From: Gordius sp. MW1
Lineage: Eukaryota; Nematomorpha; Gordioida; Gordea; Gordiidae
DNA: 64,000 nt
Direction of reading: 5' to 3'
Assembly: GCA_964036665.1 (NCBI GenBank)
Contig: OZ038529.1
Span: 1,240,001 to 1,304,000 of the forward strand
The translations under genes were made by a program, and so were the position numbers. The notes beneath the pieces were generated by a model. It had not been told where the DNA came from, made no database searches, and worked only from the letters and a program-made list of their open reading frames with translations. Below, one piece after another: positions 45,501 to 56,290 of the stretch; within the stretch, counting starts at the first letter, position 1; each line of letters begins with the position of its first letter.

Positions 45501-46256
45501 CCCAATCCACGTTTTCAATTTCACATGGAAATAAGTAATTTTTTACTTGGGTTACATTTCCGACTCCGAAATATGCCAGGAATAATGTCTTATATATCTG
45601 TTTCAATGCATCTCCCGTTGCGCATATTCCTTTGGCTATTAATATGTATTTGATATTTGCAAAGTATTCTTCGATAGGGAATTCCTCCGAGAAATGTGGA
45701 ATAACAATTTTTGATATATTGAAATCCTTGTGATTATCCGATTCCTCTTTAATAGCTTTCAATCCCATCCTCGTCGCCAAATATAACGTTTTATTCGTGT
45801 ATTCAAATTAGTATAATAATAACATCTGTTCGTAAAGAATCACATTCACGTTACATCACACAATTGCTACAGTAGGAGGTGTTGTATATGAAGGAATAGG
45901 ATCGGAAGGAGTAGAAGATTGAGTAGTCAACGGAGGTGTCGTAGATGTTATAATTTGGGGTGTAGTATCTGAAGGTGTAGTAGGAGGTGTTGTATATGAA
46001 GGAGTAGGATTAGAAGGAGTAGAAGATTGAGTAGTCAACGGAGGTGTCGTATATGTAGTAATTTGGGGTGTAGTATCTGAAGGTGTAGTATCTTGAGTAG
46101 TAGGAGGTGTAGCATAAGATGGAGTAGAATAAGACGCTGTAGGTGTAATGTTGTAATTAAGGGTGTTGTATATGTATATTCATTGAGATACACTAATTCT
46201 GGCTCTACTATAATCGCTTCTGTTAAAATTTTTGCTATAAGCAACATCTTGTACAT
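42587..46256 (-). CDS. Thr/Pro-rich mucin-like frame, split by an LTR element
   Basis: The minus strand carries repeats of 36 residues (TTPPTTPSDTTPQIITS, then PPLTTQSSTPSNPTPSY): ten in 42589-43693 and about two in 45872-46110, where diverged repeats (TPTASYSTPSYATPPTTQ) lead in. Dense Thr/Ser/Pro suggests an O-glycosylated mucin-like or structural protein. Upstream, an ATG at 46256 opens a short weakly hydrophobic start (MYKMLLIAKILTEAIIV), but it is in a different frame from the repeats. A tiny intron or a lesion is needed to join them. The array ends in a TGA exactly at the junction with the hairpin array. A second frame is also open through the array because the unit is a multiple of three. 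It may be a damaged gene or just a minisatellite. Confidence 0.45.
42589..43693. repeat. 108-bp coding minisatellite, main block
   Basis: Ten tandem copies marked by TCAACGGAGGTGTCGTAGAT at mostly 108-bp spacing. One unit is shortened by 15 bp near 42860. Higher-order alternation of GGATTGG and GGATCGG variants suggests duplication of two-unit blocks. It continues beyond the LTR insertion at 45872. Confidence 0.92.
43694..45871 (-). mobile_element. Young Ty3/gypsy-like LTR retrotransposon (non-autonomous)
   Basis: Direct 90-bp LTRs at 43694-43783 and 45782-45871 look identical, and the 5-bp target duplication GTAGG flanks them (43689-43693, 45872-45876). On the minus strand the LTR runs TGTAGCAATTG to AACGTTATA. 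The sequence TTGGCGACGAGGATGG follows directly and is a likely primer-binding region. Parts seen are gag with two zinc knuckles, an aspartic-protease-like region and a terminal region resembling an integrase tail. The element is broken: pol is not complete (at least one break), so it depends on a partner. Identical LTRs mean a very recent insertion. It lies inside the mucin-like minisatellite. Confidence 0.9.
43858..45780 (-). CDS. gag-protease reading frame of the LTR element
   Basis: Fossil part of the element at 43694-45871. The frame is long and covers a gag-like helical region (residues about 20-200), two CCHC-type knuckles (about 225-255: FHCGRSHIRNYC and CFNCNRMGHFSRAC) and a retropepsin-like active site DTGA (about 304). 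A Lys/Glu-rich stretch follows, then a block resembling the end of an integrase (RGELVWKKN). Domain order and the paired knuckles suit Ty3/gypsy elements, perhaps the Mag group; the clade is inferred. Confidence 0.8.
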   Translation of the reverse strand: MATRMGLKAIKEESDNHKDFNISKIVIPHFSEEFPIEEYFANIKYILIAKGICATGDALKQIYKTLFLAYFGVGNVTQVKNYLFPCEIENVDWDTIVETCKTIFKPRSSTMVSRIEFIHLMRSEGESVLGFTKRLKETAQVAQFKNDVEERLRDQFLAGIRFPKLEVEIRSKYPRMLDESGRNLTFDKILDMALAWETAENEVNSWNINRIRDNRKGAGASKFFHCGRSHIRNYCAAATAKCFNCNRMGHFSRACKNKRINQVFDDCEEDFGDINYINHIKKSDRRRATIEATLNDVRFRFEYDTGAQVSVINEEIWNHIGKPKLRPTHNFTGYGHQKLDVLGETTIKVGLGQTSKLLPAVVTKISDLPLFGLPWILSFGLYIPKCVKIQVHQLVTIPNQDSNTKSVNLIKKLAGNFDKRTKSDMAEAKSKKRGKKLKANTWQDANEFTDQLNRQSEFEMAEINIGILPENDGQLYEKSKAVQTSGHGDKNNEILQTNGIEHRNLINADALPKFKMAAKKGTIANGKWVKKDMKTDENEPTKEEILKTTAETIAPNDDRTTRPRNLERGELVWKKNRRTPRWREGKVPPRLGCCPIALTVTIKFGPNMLVNLEKVKRYQDQNRLSQHVILTHRNLKMMVT

Positions 46257-46373
46257 TTTTATTTAAACATCAGCTATATATGTATATATATATATATATT
46301 CTTTTGACAAAACTTTAATCAAAGCACTGACATAGTAAGGATGGGTCTATTTTATATATAAGTCAGATAGACT
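46257..46373. other. AT microsatellite and short spacer
   Basis: Contains TATATGTATATATATATATA at about 46272-46300; nothing else seen. Confidence 0.6.
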
Positions 46374-47243
46374 TAGTGATGCGGAAAAACCGAGAAAAAT
46401 CTCGGTCTCGTCTCGTCTCGAAAAACCGAGACGAGACGAGACGAGAATTTGAAAAATGAAGTCGAGATCGAGACGAGAATTTTGATGTCGAGACGAGACG
46501 AGACGAGATTTTTTCGGCGAGATCTCGACTTTTTATTGATCGTTAGATTTTAGTAAATTATTGTGTATTTTAATTATGGAATATATTTGATATTAAAAAA
46601 AATCCTAAGTGTTTTAAATATTATACATTTTTGCAAAAAATTTAAAATTTGGCAATCATTTACCTTGATATGGTTGATCCTAAGGGTATGTGAATAATTT
46701 TATAATATATTTCTCATATATAAGTATTCATAGCATTATTAAATATTACATTTTAGGCTGAGAATGAGTTCTGATGGAATAGAAATATTACTAAAGCATA
46801 TTTGTATTTCGCAGTTACTCATCCTGCATGATGCGGTAATTATAAATTGGTGGTAAATCAGTTTGAATAATAGCTTTTTTAGTCTGCTTTTTGTAGAAAA
46901 TATTATCTTTATGAATTAATTCATATCTTTATATTGTCAATAAAATGTCGGGTCCCGCTAAATCTTTAAAAAGTTTGTCTTAAAGTTTTTCAAAAAATAA
47001 AAAAGTTTGCCATTTGGATTTTTTAATAATTATTTAATATTTTTAATAAAACATAAAAAAAATTTATTCCGTATATATATTTTTTTTATAAAAGTCGAGA
47101 CGAGACGAGAATTCTCGTTGAGACGAGACGAGACCGAGATTTTTCTAGACCGAGACGAGACGAAATCGAGATTTTCATAATCGCTCCCGAGACGAGACGA
47201 GATTTTGTTTTCGAGACCGAGACGAGACGAGATCGAAATACTA
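46374..47243. mobile_element. hAT element, TCTCG family, copy A
   Basis: The ends TAGTGATGCGGAAAAACC and CGAAATACTA are flanked by the exact 8-bp duplication GATAGACT (46366-46373 and 47244-47251). Both subterminal zones consist of CGAGACGAGACGAGA repeats. No transposase is visible in 870 bp. The internal GTTACTCATCCTGCAT and CCTAAGGGTATGTGAATAAT align with 54150-54290 of copy B. Confidence 0.9.
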
Positions 47244-47251
47244 GATAGACT

Positions 47252-49280
47252 ATAGGTCTTTTAAGTGGAACGCAAATTTAAGGTCAACCAAATTCTAAGT
47301 GCATATCTGTTTTTTCCCTTAAATTACAAAACCTATGTAGCTGAAATTGATTTTGCACAAATATTTGTTTAAGCTTATAAATATATCCTAATTAGACTTC
47401 TAACATTTAAGAACATATAAATATACAATCTATATAAATATTTGTATTCTTACTTTTATTTTTGCCGTTTAGGTTTATATTAAAAATAGGGATCGAGGCT
47501 AGTCGCAGTAAAGATATTGCTAGCTTCTTGATATTGTTGAATCTTTGATATAGTGAATAAAGTCATATACGTATATTGTTAGGGTTAGAAAAGATACGAA
47601 AGAAACTGAAATTAATGCGCTAAAGGAACACAAGCATAAGATTTTATAATTTGCAAATTTTTGTATCAATGTGTGATGTTGTCATTCTAACACAGTTTGT
47701 AAAAAAAGTAAATACTACTAATCCTACTTTTGCGTTTTTCATACTTAAAATAATAAAATGTATTTTCTCTAACTTTAGTCGGTCATAAAGTTTTTTAAAT
47801 TAAAAAAATCGTGAAAAATACTACTCTTTCCCCTAGTAAACTATTTCTTGTTCCTGGCCTTTAAAATGCTAAGAATTTTTTTAGACTAGTGTTGAAAAAA
47901 TAACCTTGACATATTTGCCTTTAATTAAATAGATTTTACCAATATGTATCGACAGATTTTGTTAACATTTGTCCCTTTTAGTTTATGTACGCTTTAATTT
48001 TCATGGCTACCAATGCCCAACACATTAAAGTTATTGCGTCTTGATAACTCTATGATTGTGTCTCCTAATGTTTTAGATATCAAACAATATCTATTTGCGA
48101 ACACAAATGCGTGCAAAAACATAATTTAATTAGGGGAGACCGGGGCCATCGTAGCCATAAAAAATTCAAGCGCCCTAGACAAAAATATTTAAACTATTTT
48201 AAAATGTTTTTTTCATAAAAATGCTTTTAGTCATAAATTCCTTGTTAGAATTTTTTATACTATAACTATCCATATTTTTGAATCCAGATAGTTTTGAAAA
48301 AAACGCATTTTATAGAAATAAAAAAAATGCACGGGGCTTGTCTCATAAGCGAGGCTATAATTAGTAGTTTTTTGTAACTTTATTTATAAAAACTTTCAAT
48401 TACTGTTGAAACAACTATAAAATAGCAAAAATATCACATATTCTTATTGTATAAATTTATTATTAACAATAGTTTACACATAAAAATATCTTTATTTCTT
48501 TGATTTTAATAACATTAATTTTTCTTTTTATGGTCTAAGGCAGAAACTAAATAAAAGGTGGGGGCGGGGCAGAAAGTCCGTATTGATTTAATATGAGTGA
48601 GTGGAATAAAAAACTTAACCACAAATTCAATAAATAGATAAGAACTTTCTAAATTTAGGGGAAGGTAGATGCCCCTGGCCTAACCCATTCATATTTTCAA
48701 AGTAATGCATATGTATCGTTTTGCACTCATAAAATTACACTATTGATTGTATGAATTAATAAAAGAGTAAATATAGCCGCGGTCTCAATAGCTTCCTAAA
48801 ATATTTATTTGGGTGTTTTTATGACAAACTTATATACAGCAAAACTGTTTATTCCTAGCATTTCATTATACAAAATTTCACACTCTATCTCCTAAAACTT
48901 GTTTGGGCCCTAAAATCTGATAGTTAAAAAGTTATTAACAAAAAAGATATAAAAAAGGAGCTCTTAGCCCCGAAAAATCTTCTTTATATAATTTTTTCCC
49001 TGGGTAATTTTTTCCAAAAAATTTTTATGCCTGAAATGCGCCTTTATAAATTATATTTTGTATATAAATTTGACTGGGTAAAAATTAACGGAAGTTAATT
49101 GAGAAGGTATTATGTCACTTAAGTATTCATTAGTTAAATTTTTTTTGAATCAGTTTTAAAATAAAATGCCAATTTATTTGCTAGTTTTTTATAATTTTGT
49201 TGTTGTTTCTTATAATATTGCACAAATAAGGTTTAGTTGGGAATCGGATTCGGAACTGTCGGGACCCTGTTACGCCAATC
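47252..49280. other. AT-rich region without assigned gene
   Basis: Two related G/C-rich patches (TTAGGGGAGACCGGGGCCAT at about 48133 and TTAGGGGAAGGTAGATGCCC at 48655) hint at an old DNA element, but no ends or ORF can be supported. No host exon seen. Confidence 0.4.
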
Positions 49281-49283
49281 TCA

Positions 49284-49448
49284 TGGGCGAAGGCCAGGAT
49301 TGGAACTAAAGAGCGGCAATAATGCTTTAGGGAGGGGCAAAATGGTAATTTTTTAAAATTTAAGCCTTAATTATATTAAATTTTGACGAATTTTTGGATT
49401 TAGACGAAGGCAGCCGACCCTCCCGGCCACCCCCTGGCTACGCCCATG
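49284..49448. mobile_element. MITE, CATGGGCGTAGCC family
   Basis: Left CATGGGCGAAGGCCAGGATT, right CCCCCTGGCTACGCCCATG. The interior GGGAGGGGCAAAATGG and GGATTTAGACGAAGGCAGCC matches the copy at 59708. Confidence 0.75.
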
Positions 49449-49449
49449 C

Positions 49450-50570
49450 TAATGCTAATATTCGGGGAGTTATATTTAACATAAGTTTGTTTATAGGTAA
49501 AACAGATTTCCCTAACCTTAAGATTTCATAAGTGTGGCTATAAATTTTATTTTGACTTTAAATTATCATCCAGTTTATCTTGCTATTATAAATTTATTTC
49601 ATCAACGCTTGATAGTGGATTTAGAGTAAAATCCGGGAGGCAAAACTTTAGAGATTTTTTTAAAAGATAAGCCACCTATATTAATGGTTGTTAGAGAACA
49701 AAGGTTTTAAGTCGAAAATATATGTTACAGAGATGAAACTGGCAACGCACAGATGCAAGCTATGATAATTTTTATTTAGTAAAAAGTTGAGGATGAACAA
49801 TTTCAGATTATATTGCTTATTCACTTGACTAAGATCTTTGCTATACAATATATGGGCTCAATTTCGCCGAATATTGTCGTGTTGTTCCTGTAGTGTCCAA
49901 CTTGTGGGTTTTTAATGGAAAACTACAATTCTGCAAAATTTTTGTCTAAATTTGAAAATAATAATGAACGCTGCTAAATTATATTTTTCTGACCTTTTGG
50001 GCCTCAATTGATTATTTTATAATTCTTATTCTTAACTCATTATTTTTTACAGCTTGTCATACATGTTAATTTATAATAGAGAACTACAATACTGACTAAA
50101 TATTTGTCCTCAAATAAATATGTCTGGCCCCTGTTCGCCAAGAAATTTTTTATTTTGGGTGATTATTTTTGTAAATTTCAACTGATTCTTTTTGGGCTTG
50201 TCCATCTTGGTTTGGAAATAACTACCAATCTGGCTAAATTTCTAACTAAAGAAAAACAATGCCAGCTGTTTCAATTTAATTTGTCTAACCCTTGCCTTAG
50301 ACCAAAATACTTTCTTATTTTTTTGGGCCTCAATATTTTTAGACCTTGTCCAGCTTGATGGTTTGGCTAAACTTTTGCCTAAAAGTGAATAATGACAGCT
50401 GTCTGAATGTAATTTGTGTTACCCCTGCAAGTGGCCAAAATGCCTTTTTATTGTTTGGCCATTTATCAAAATATAAATCCAACTTCCTAAGCATTCCCCC
50501 CAATCCTCAACTCACAATCTTCCTCTTTACCACTACACTAGCGTAGCCCCCCCTACATGCTAAGCGGGCA
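49450..50570 (+). other. Spacer and probable 5' leader of the LINE
   Basis: From about 49840 the sequence has loosely repeated segments with a GGGCCT or GGGCTT core (for example TTTTTGGGCCTCAATATTTT), each followed by CTAAATTTTTG-type blocks. This could be the 5' UTR of the LINE that follows. No host gene seen. Confidence 0.35.
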
Positions 50571-52886
50571 ACATACTTTTCCCCTCCCCCAACCCTCCAT
50601 TTCTACCTCCCCTCATCTATACTGTGATTCCCTTACGCCTTTCATCTCCCCCCTTTCCTCACACCAACTATAGCGTTTGCCTAGCTTAGTTATAAAATCG
50701 CGGACGCCAAAGCAATTAGTCTTTGGAGCTAAGCTTTTAGCTATAAGAAAGGCCGACAAATCAGCCAGGCCTATCGCTATCGGCGGTGTCTTTAGAAGAA
50801 TTATTTCTAAATTAATTTGTTCGCCCATCAACCCCATATTGACACCGATTTCAATTCCGCATCAACTAGGCTTTGGGCCAAAGGAGGGTGCGAGATAGCT
50901 ACCCATGCCGCACTCTTAGCCCTGGAACACCTCACTCTGGGTGACTCCTTTCTAAAACTGGATTTTAAAAATGCTTTCAATAGCATTCGCCGCACTGCTT
51001 TCATTAATGATTTTATCAAGCTATTTCCCAAATACACCGACTGCATCATTTTAAGTTACGGATGCCCTTCGATTTTGAAATTTGGAGAATTCTTCCTTGA
51101 ATCCGCAGAAGGGATCCAACAAGGCGACCCCCTAGGCCCCCCTTTATTCTGTTTGGCTATAAATCACCTAATTAATGAAATTAACACATTGTAACACCCT
51201 TAATGTCTGGTATCTAGATGACGCCACTCTTGTTGGCACCCCTGAACCTAGTCCAAGCACTAGATGTAATACATGCTTTTTTCCCTAGTCTAAATTTATG
51301 TTTAAACGCCTCTAAAAGTGTAATATATTCTGAGTTCTGACTGGATAATATTCACCCAAAGTTTTTTTGACTTTGCCAAAATTAAAAAAGACAATATGTG
51401 TGTTTAGGCGCACCTATCGGGGGACCTAAGTGCCTCAAAAACTTTTAAGACAAAAACCTCACTTCTTTCATCATTCCTTTTATATTATAAAGAATTATTA
51501 CAACATTAGCAAAATTTTATTCTGCTTCCGCTCCATGCAAGCTTTTTTGTTCAAAGATGTTTTACACAATTATGAAAACTTTTTTAAATCCACACTTGAA
51601 TCAATTTTAAATATTTCTTTTAACACGAATACTTGGCTTCAAGCCACTCTTCCCATGAAAGTTTGGTGTCGCGGTCCGTTGCTTACCTTCTCTCGACATG
51701 CGATGCCAAACAGCATTGCAATCTTAGGTCATTGGCTTTTAACCAATCCGGTCATGAATGGCTTGAAGCTTACCCTAGTAAGTTTTCGGGAATGTTTTTA
51801 GAAAACCTTACCCTGTCCTTCAACATAGCCCTCCGCTTGGGCTGTAAATACACGTCTCCATACCCCTGCCGGCTTTGTAATTCACTTGTAGATAAGGAAG
51901 CGCGTCACCCTCTGCATTGTAAATTTAACAAAAGCCGGTATAGTAGGCACCAAAAAATAAATACACTGCTACAAGCTGCCCTCAAACGGGCTAATGTTCC
52001 TTCAATCCTTGAACTGTCAGATCCCTCTCTCGGAGGGCGATGCGTCCCGACTGTTCGTCTCTTGTCTCATGGGACAAATGCCTTTTCTTAAAATGGGACT
52101 ACACCTGTATTGACCTGTTTACACCCTCCAACGATACTCACGATCCCCTAGGATCGGCGGAGCATCGTATATCCGTAAAATATTCAGCTTTATCAGAAAC
52201 TTCCATTTTTATTCCTATCGTCTCGTCGTGCTCAGGGACGTTCGAGAAGAGCGCTTTAAATTTTTTTAAAAAACTTAAAAAACGCTCGCCTCCTTCAAAA
52301 ATTAGTGTTTCGATCTCGTCTCGGTCTCGAAAGCAAAATCTCGTCTCGTCTCGGGAGCGATTATTAAAATCTCGATCTCGTCTCGTCTCGGTCTAGAAAA
52401 ATCTCGGTCTCGTCTCGACGAGAATTCGCGTCTCGTCTCGACTTTTAAAAAATATATATACTTAGTAAAAATTTGTCAATTTTTATTAAAAATATTAAAT
52501 CAGTGTTAAAAAAATCCAAATGGTAAACTTTAATATTTTTCGAAAAACTTTAATACACAAACTTTTTAAAGATTTAGCGGGACACGACTCTCATTGACAA
52601 TATAAAAATATGAATTAATTCATAAAGATAACATTTTCTATCGAAAGTACAGGTTCGTGTATTTATTTTATATTGCATAATTATAGAAATTATAGTAAAT
52701 TTGAATGCACCTGCCAACCCTGTTTAAAATATGAACAGTAATGCATATGTCAAAACTATGTATTTACATAATGTCTTATTAAGGTTCAAAAATTTGGAAG
52801 GTATACTATTAGTTGAAGCATAAAAACAGTTAAAAAACTTATGACTCAATATTTAATCTATTATGTGTCATTTAATATTATAACTT

Positions 52887-54130
52887 TTGAAATCGTTAGG
52901 CGGGTGCTCAAAAACCTCGAGCCACCTTAATTCAAGTTGCGTAATTCTAAGATTGAACACCAGCTATTCTTTACCTAAGATAAATCATATCTTCAGGTCA
53001 TCCACCTCATTCTTAAATCCCAGTGCTCTATCTTTATTCGACCAAAAACTCAAAGACGTTGTCGAGGAAATCACAAACCTTTCTTTTACTGGGTCTCAAT
53101 GGAAACAAGCGTGTCTCCCCACAAAATATGGTGGTTTGGGCCTGAGATCATCCTCTCTTGTAGCTTTGTCGGCCTTCATCTCGAGTCGACTTTCAGCCAA
53201 ACCAATCATCGACATACTAATCGATCAACCAGATCCTTTCACCCAAATCGCCCTCGACATGTGGAGTTCTTTGTCCGACCCTAACACTCCATTCCCTACC
53301 ATAAACTCTCAAAAGAGTTGGAACACTCCTCTCTACGACCATGCCCTTAAAACTCTTATATCGGGCGCATCGTTGGAGGAGTTACCAGCTTTAAGAAGTT
53401 TCGCATCAAGGTCCGGCCACGAGTGGTTGGAGGCCATCCCAAGTCGGACTCATGACCTTCAACTCTCCAACAACGAGTTCAGGATTGCAACAGGGCTCCG
53501 CCTAGGATGCGATATAGTTGCCTCTCATCAATGCAACTTATGTGGCTCATCCGTTGGTACAAAAGGTCACCACGGCCTGCATTGCAAATTTAATAAGGCC
53601 AGATTTCTACGGCACACATCCGTTAACGCTCTTCTACAGAAGACATTCAAAAAGGCGGGCTTTCCTTCCCAATTGGAGCCTAATGGTCTTTGCCTTAGCG
53701 ACAAGAAGAGACCTGATGGACAGACCCTCATCCCATGGGCAAAAGGGCTATGCCTAGCTTGGGACTACACTTGTCCGGATGCCTTTGCTCCCTCAAACCA
53801 AAACAAAGACCCCCTTGTTGATTCTGAAAGATTAAAATCCGCTAAATACGCAGAACTTAATTCCTCACTCCTTTTCTCCCCCATAGTGACCACTACCCTC
53901 ACTACAATAGGTCCTAAAACCCAAGCCCTCCTGAAGGAATTGGGACGCCGCATAGCTGCCAATACCCTTGACAAAAGGGAAACTTTTTTTATAAAACAGA
54001 AAATCGGAATGATTATTTGCCATTACAACGCTATGGCAATTCTTGAATGTTTACCTCTATGATTTTTATGTTGTTTTTAGTTTCATTTAATGTAAATCTT
54101 GCATAATAAAATAAACAATTGCTTCAAAAA
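52887..54130 (+). mobile_element. 5'-truncated RLE-type LINE nested in hAT
   Basis: The frame is open for 391 codons to the stop at 54062. Contents: KYGGLGLRSSSLVALSAFIS, LRSFASRSGHEWLEAIPSR, zinc knuckle CNLCGSSVGTKGHHGLHC, FNKARFLRH, endonuclease signature KRPDGQTLIPW...CLAWDYTCPD, and a C-terminal helix-rich tail ending ILECLPL. An AT-rich tail with AATAAAATAAAC follows. The reverse transcriptase is missing through 5' truncation. The clean frame suggests a recent insertion, younger than its hAT host. The sequence differs clearly from the surrounding LINE, so it is a second family. Confidence 0.85.
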
Positions 54131-54410
54131 AAATTTATTTAACGCATTATGCAGGATGAGTAACTGCGAAATTCAAATATGCTTTGGTAATATTTACTAT
54201 CCCACCAGAACTTATTCTAAGCCTAACATTTTCATTATAAAATTATTCACATACCCTAAGGGTCAACCATACTTAGGTAAATGATTGCCAAATTTTAATT
54301 TTTGCAAAGATGTATAAAATTTACTACACTTAAATATTTTTTGGATATCAAATATGTTTCACACATATTGATTTACACTTATTACCTTAAATGTAAATCA
54401 TGCAAATTAA

Positions 54411-55016
54411 CCCTCGAGAGTATTCCTCAAATCCCCGAACGCGAGAGTATACGTGGGGTATAACTCTACCCCACTTCTAAACTTCTTATAATTTTTAAAG
54501 TATTCCTTTAAAACCTTTAAAATTTTAAACATATGTTTATAAAGGTGTTAAGATTCATGGTATAAATTTTGATATAAATCTAATCAATATTACAAAACTT
54601 ATTAACAATTTCCTGGACCCCCATTTTTTTTGGTTATTTTAGAGCTTCCCCTCATTTTATCTCTTGACAACATATACCTTAAAATAAATCAAAATAACGT
54701 GATTTTTTATTAAAAGAAAGTTCAAAGTGTATTAAAAACACAAATTGTAAAAGATATCTTCAAACTAAAAAAAATACATACATTTTCTCCAATAGAAAAA
54801 AACTTACGCGAGAGCATTCGTGGGGTATAATCATACCCCACGAGTCTATATCTTAAAAAGTTTTAAGCCAAAACCTATGAAATTTTCCCCTAACCTAGTT
54901 CTTGATAAAATATTAAGCTACTGAAAAGAACAAATTCATTAACCTTAAATTGCGTTTTATATTTTAATTTATAATTTGCGTGGGGTATAGAAATACCCCA
55001 CGAATACTCTCGAGGG
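54411..55016. mobile_element. piggyBac-type MITE
   Basis: The inverted ends CCCTCGAGAGTATTC and GAATACTCTCGAGGG are directly flanked by TTAA on both sides (54407-54410, 55017-55020), the hallmark of piggyBac insertion. Internal inverted GTGGGGTATA/TATACCCCAC motifs recur four times. No ORF. Confidence 0.88.
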
Positions 55017-55345
55017 TTAAAATAATCAATAATTTACTAAAATTTACGATCAATAAAAAGTCGAGATCTCGCCGAAAAAATCTCGTCTCGTCTCGTCTCG
55101 ACATCAAAATTCTCGTCTCGATCTCGACTCCATTTTCCGAATTCTCGTCTCGTCTCGTCTCGGTTTTTCGAGACGAGACGAGACCGAGATTTTTCTCGGT
55201 TTTTCCGCATCACTATCAAAAATATCGAATAATTTTTTACTAAGACAATCAATAGCCATTGCGATCGCTAAATCCAATTTTTATTCCCTGATGGATTCAA
55301 TGCCCATTCTTAAAGAAGATGAAGAAACGGATAATGTCTTTTAAT

Positions 55346-55483
55346 CATTTTTTTATATATATTTTCGTTCTTGTATCTTTTTATTAATCCCATTATATAT
55401 TTAATACTTTTCTATAATAAAGATTTTCCCTAAAAAAAATTTAAGTAGGATTTCACGAAGGTTAAAATGTTTTTTATGTCTCA
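55346..55483. other. LINE 3' tail and spacer
   Basis: AT-rich tail of the LINE with TAATAAAGATT at about 55415; nothing else. Confidence 0.4.
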
Positions 55484-56290
55484 TCACTGGTCAACAAATA
55501 ATGGGCTTGTGAAATTAACCTGCAAACTATTTACAGATTCTGGTAGAGTTTTTTACGGTGAACACAAATATGTCTTTAATTTTTCCCCATACGTCAAGTT
55601 TTTTAGATATTCGCTGTCAAAGAAACGCGATAGCGTTTTTTAAACGTCAATAACTTGCAAATTAGTCGGTAAAAATTTTATTTAATAGATTTAATTCGTA
55701 GATATAGGGGAGATGAATGTATTTACAAATTTTTTTATTTTAGCACTTTTGCTTTTTAAATTATATACAAAATTAAATATCCCTATCTTTTACATTGACA
55801 AATTACCCCAGACTTGACGGCGCCCTCCCTTCTCTTCAACACTAGGAATTAAGTGCGTGTTGTTGTTTATGTTGTTGTTTATCTACTCTACTACTACTAT
55901 TACCAAAACAACAACCCGCACTTAATGCCTATGTTGAAGAAAGGGGAGGGCGCCGTCAAGTCTGGGGTAATTTGTCAATGTAAAAGATAGGGATATTTAA
56001 TTTTGTATATAATTTAAAAAGTAAAAGTGCTAGGATAAAAAAAATTTGTAAATACATTCATCTCCCCTCTACGAATTAAATCTATTAAGTAAAATTTTTA
56101 CCGACTAATTTGCAAGTTATTGACGTTTGAAAAACGCTAAAATCGCGTTTTTGGCAACTTTGACAGCGAATATTTAAAAAACTTGGCGTATAGGGAAAAA
56201 ACCAAAAACATATTTGTGTTCACAGTGAAAAACTCTACCAGAATCTGCAAACAGTTTGCAGGTTAATTTTTCTTGTTGAACCGTGTTATT
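55484..56290. repeat. Large foldback element, arms about 385 bp
   Basis: The left arm (AAATTAACCTGCAAACTATT, GAACACAAATATGTC, CAGACTTGACGGCGCCCTCC, CAACACTAGGAATTAAGTGC) is mirrored on the right (GCACTTAATGCCTATGTTG, GGAGGGCGCCGTCAAGTCTG, GACATATTTGTGTTC mirrored in ACATATTTGTGTTCACAG, CTGCAAACAGTTTGCAGGTT). The centre is about 40 bp of GTTGTT/CTACTA repeats. Divergence between arms is low. Partial relatives are at 12183 and 22931. No coding capacity seen. Confidence 0.85.

Larger units (their letters stand above)
52303..55215. mobile_element. hAT element, TCTCG family, copy B, carrying nested insertions
   Basis: The ends TAGTGTTTCGATCTCGTC and TTTTTCCGCATCACTA are flanked by the exact 8-bp duplication TCAAAAAT (52295-52302 and 55216-55223). 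TCTCGTCTCG repeats fill both ends. The body contains a second LINE (52887-54130) and a piggyBac-type MITE (54411-55016). Without those, the core aligns with copies A and C. The target is the coding part of the LINE starting at 50600. Confidence 0.9.
50600..55345 (+). mobile_element. RLE-type LINE, split by a hAT insertion
   Basis: Plus-strand pieces in LINE order: GAKLLAIRKADKSARPIAIG and GFGPKEGA (RT motifs 1-2), FLKLDFKNAFNSIRR (motif A), EGIQQGDPLGPPLFCLAI (motif B), WYLDDATLVG (catalytic YxDD at about 51210). The C-terminal half follows with NLRSLAFNQSGHEWLEA, CRLC...HPLHC knuckle, MRPD...WDYTCIDLF endonuclease signature and FFKKLKKRSPPSK. The 3' end (FLLRQSIAIAIAKSNFYSLM) resumes at 55216 after the hAT at 52303-55215. 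Several frame breaks exist, so it is inactive. RT plus knuckle plus RPD..D places it in the R2-like superclade. Confidence 0.85.

Noticed and set aside
48130-48700. DNA transposon suggested by two TTAGGGGA patches
   Set aside because: The patches are in the same orientation, with no inverted ends or target duplication.
55037-55252. Frames over TCTCG repeats (also 46400-46500)
   Set aside because: Repeat by-products at hAT ends.
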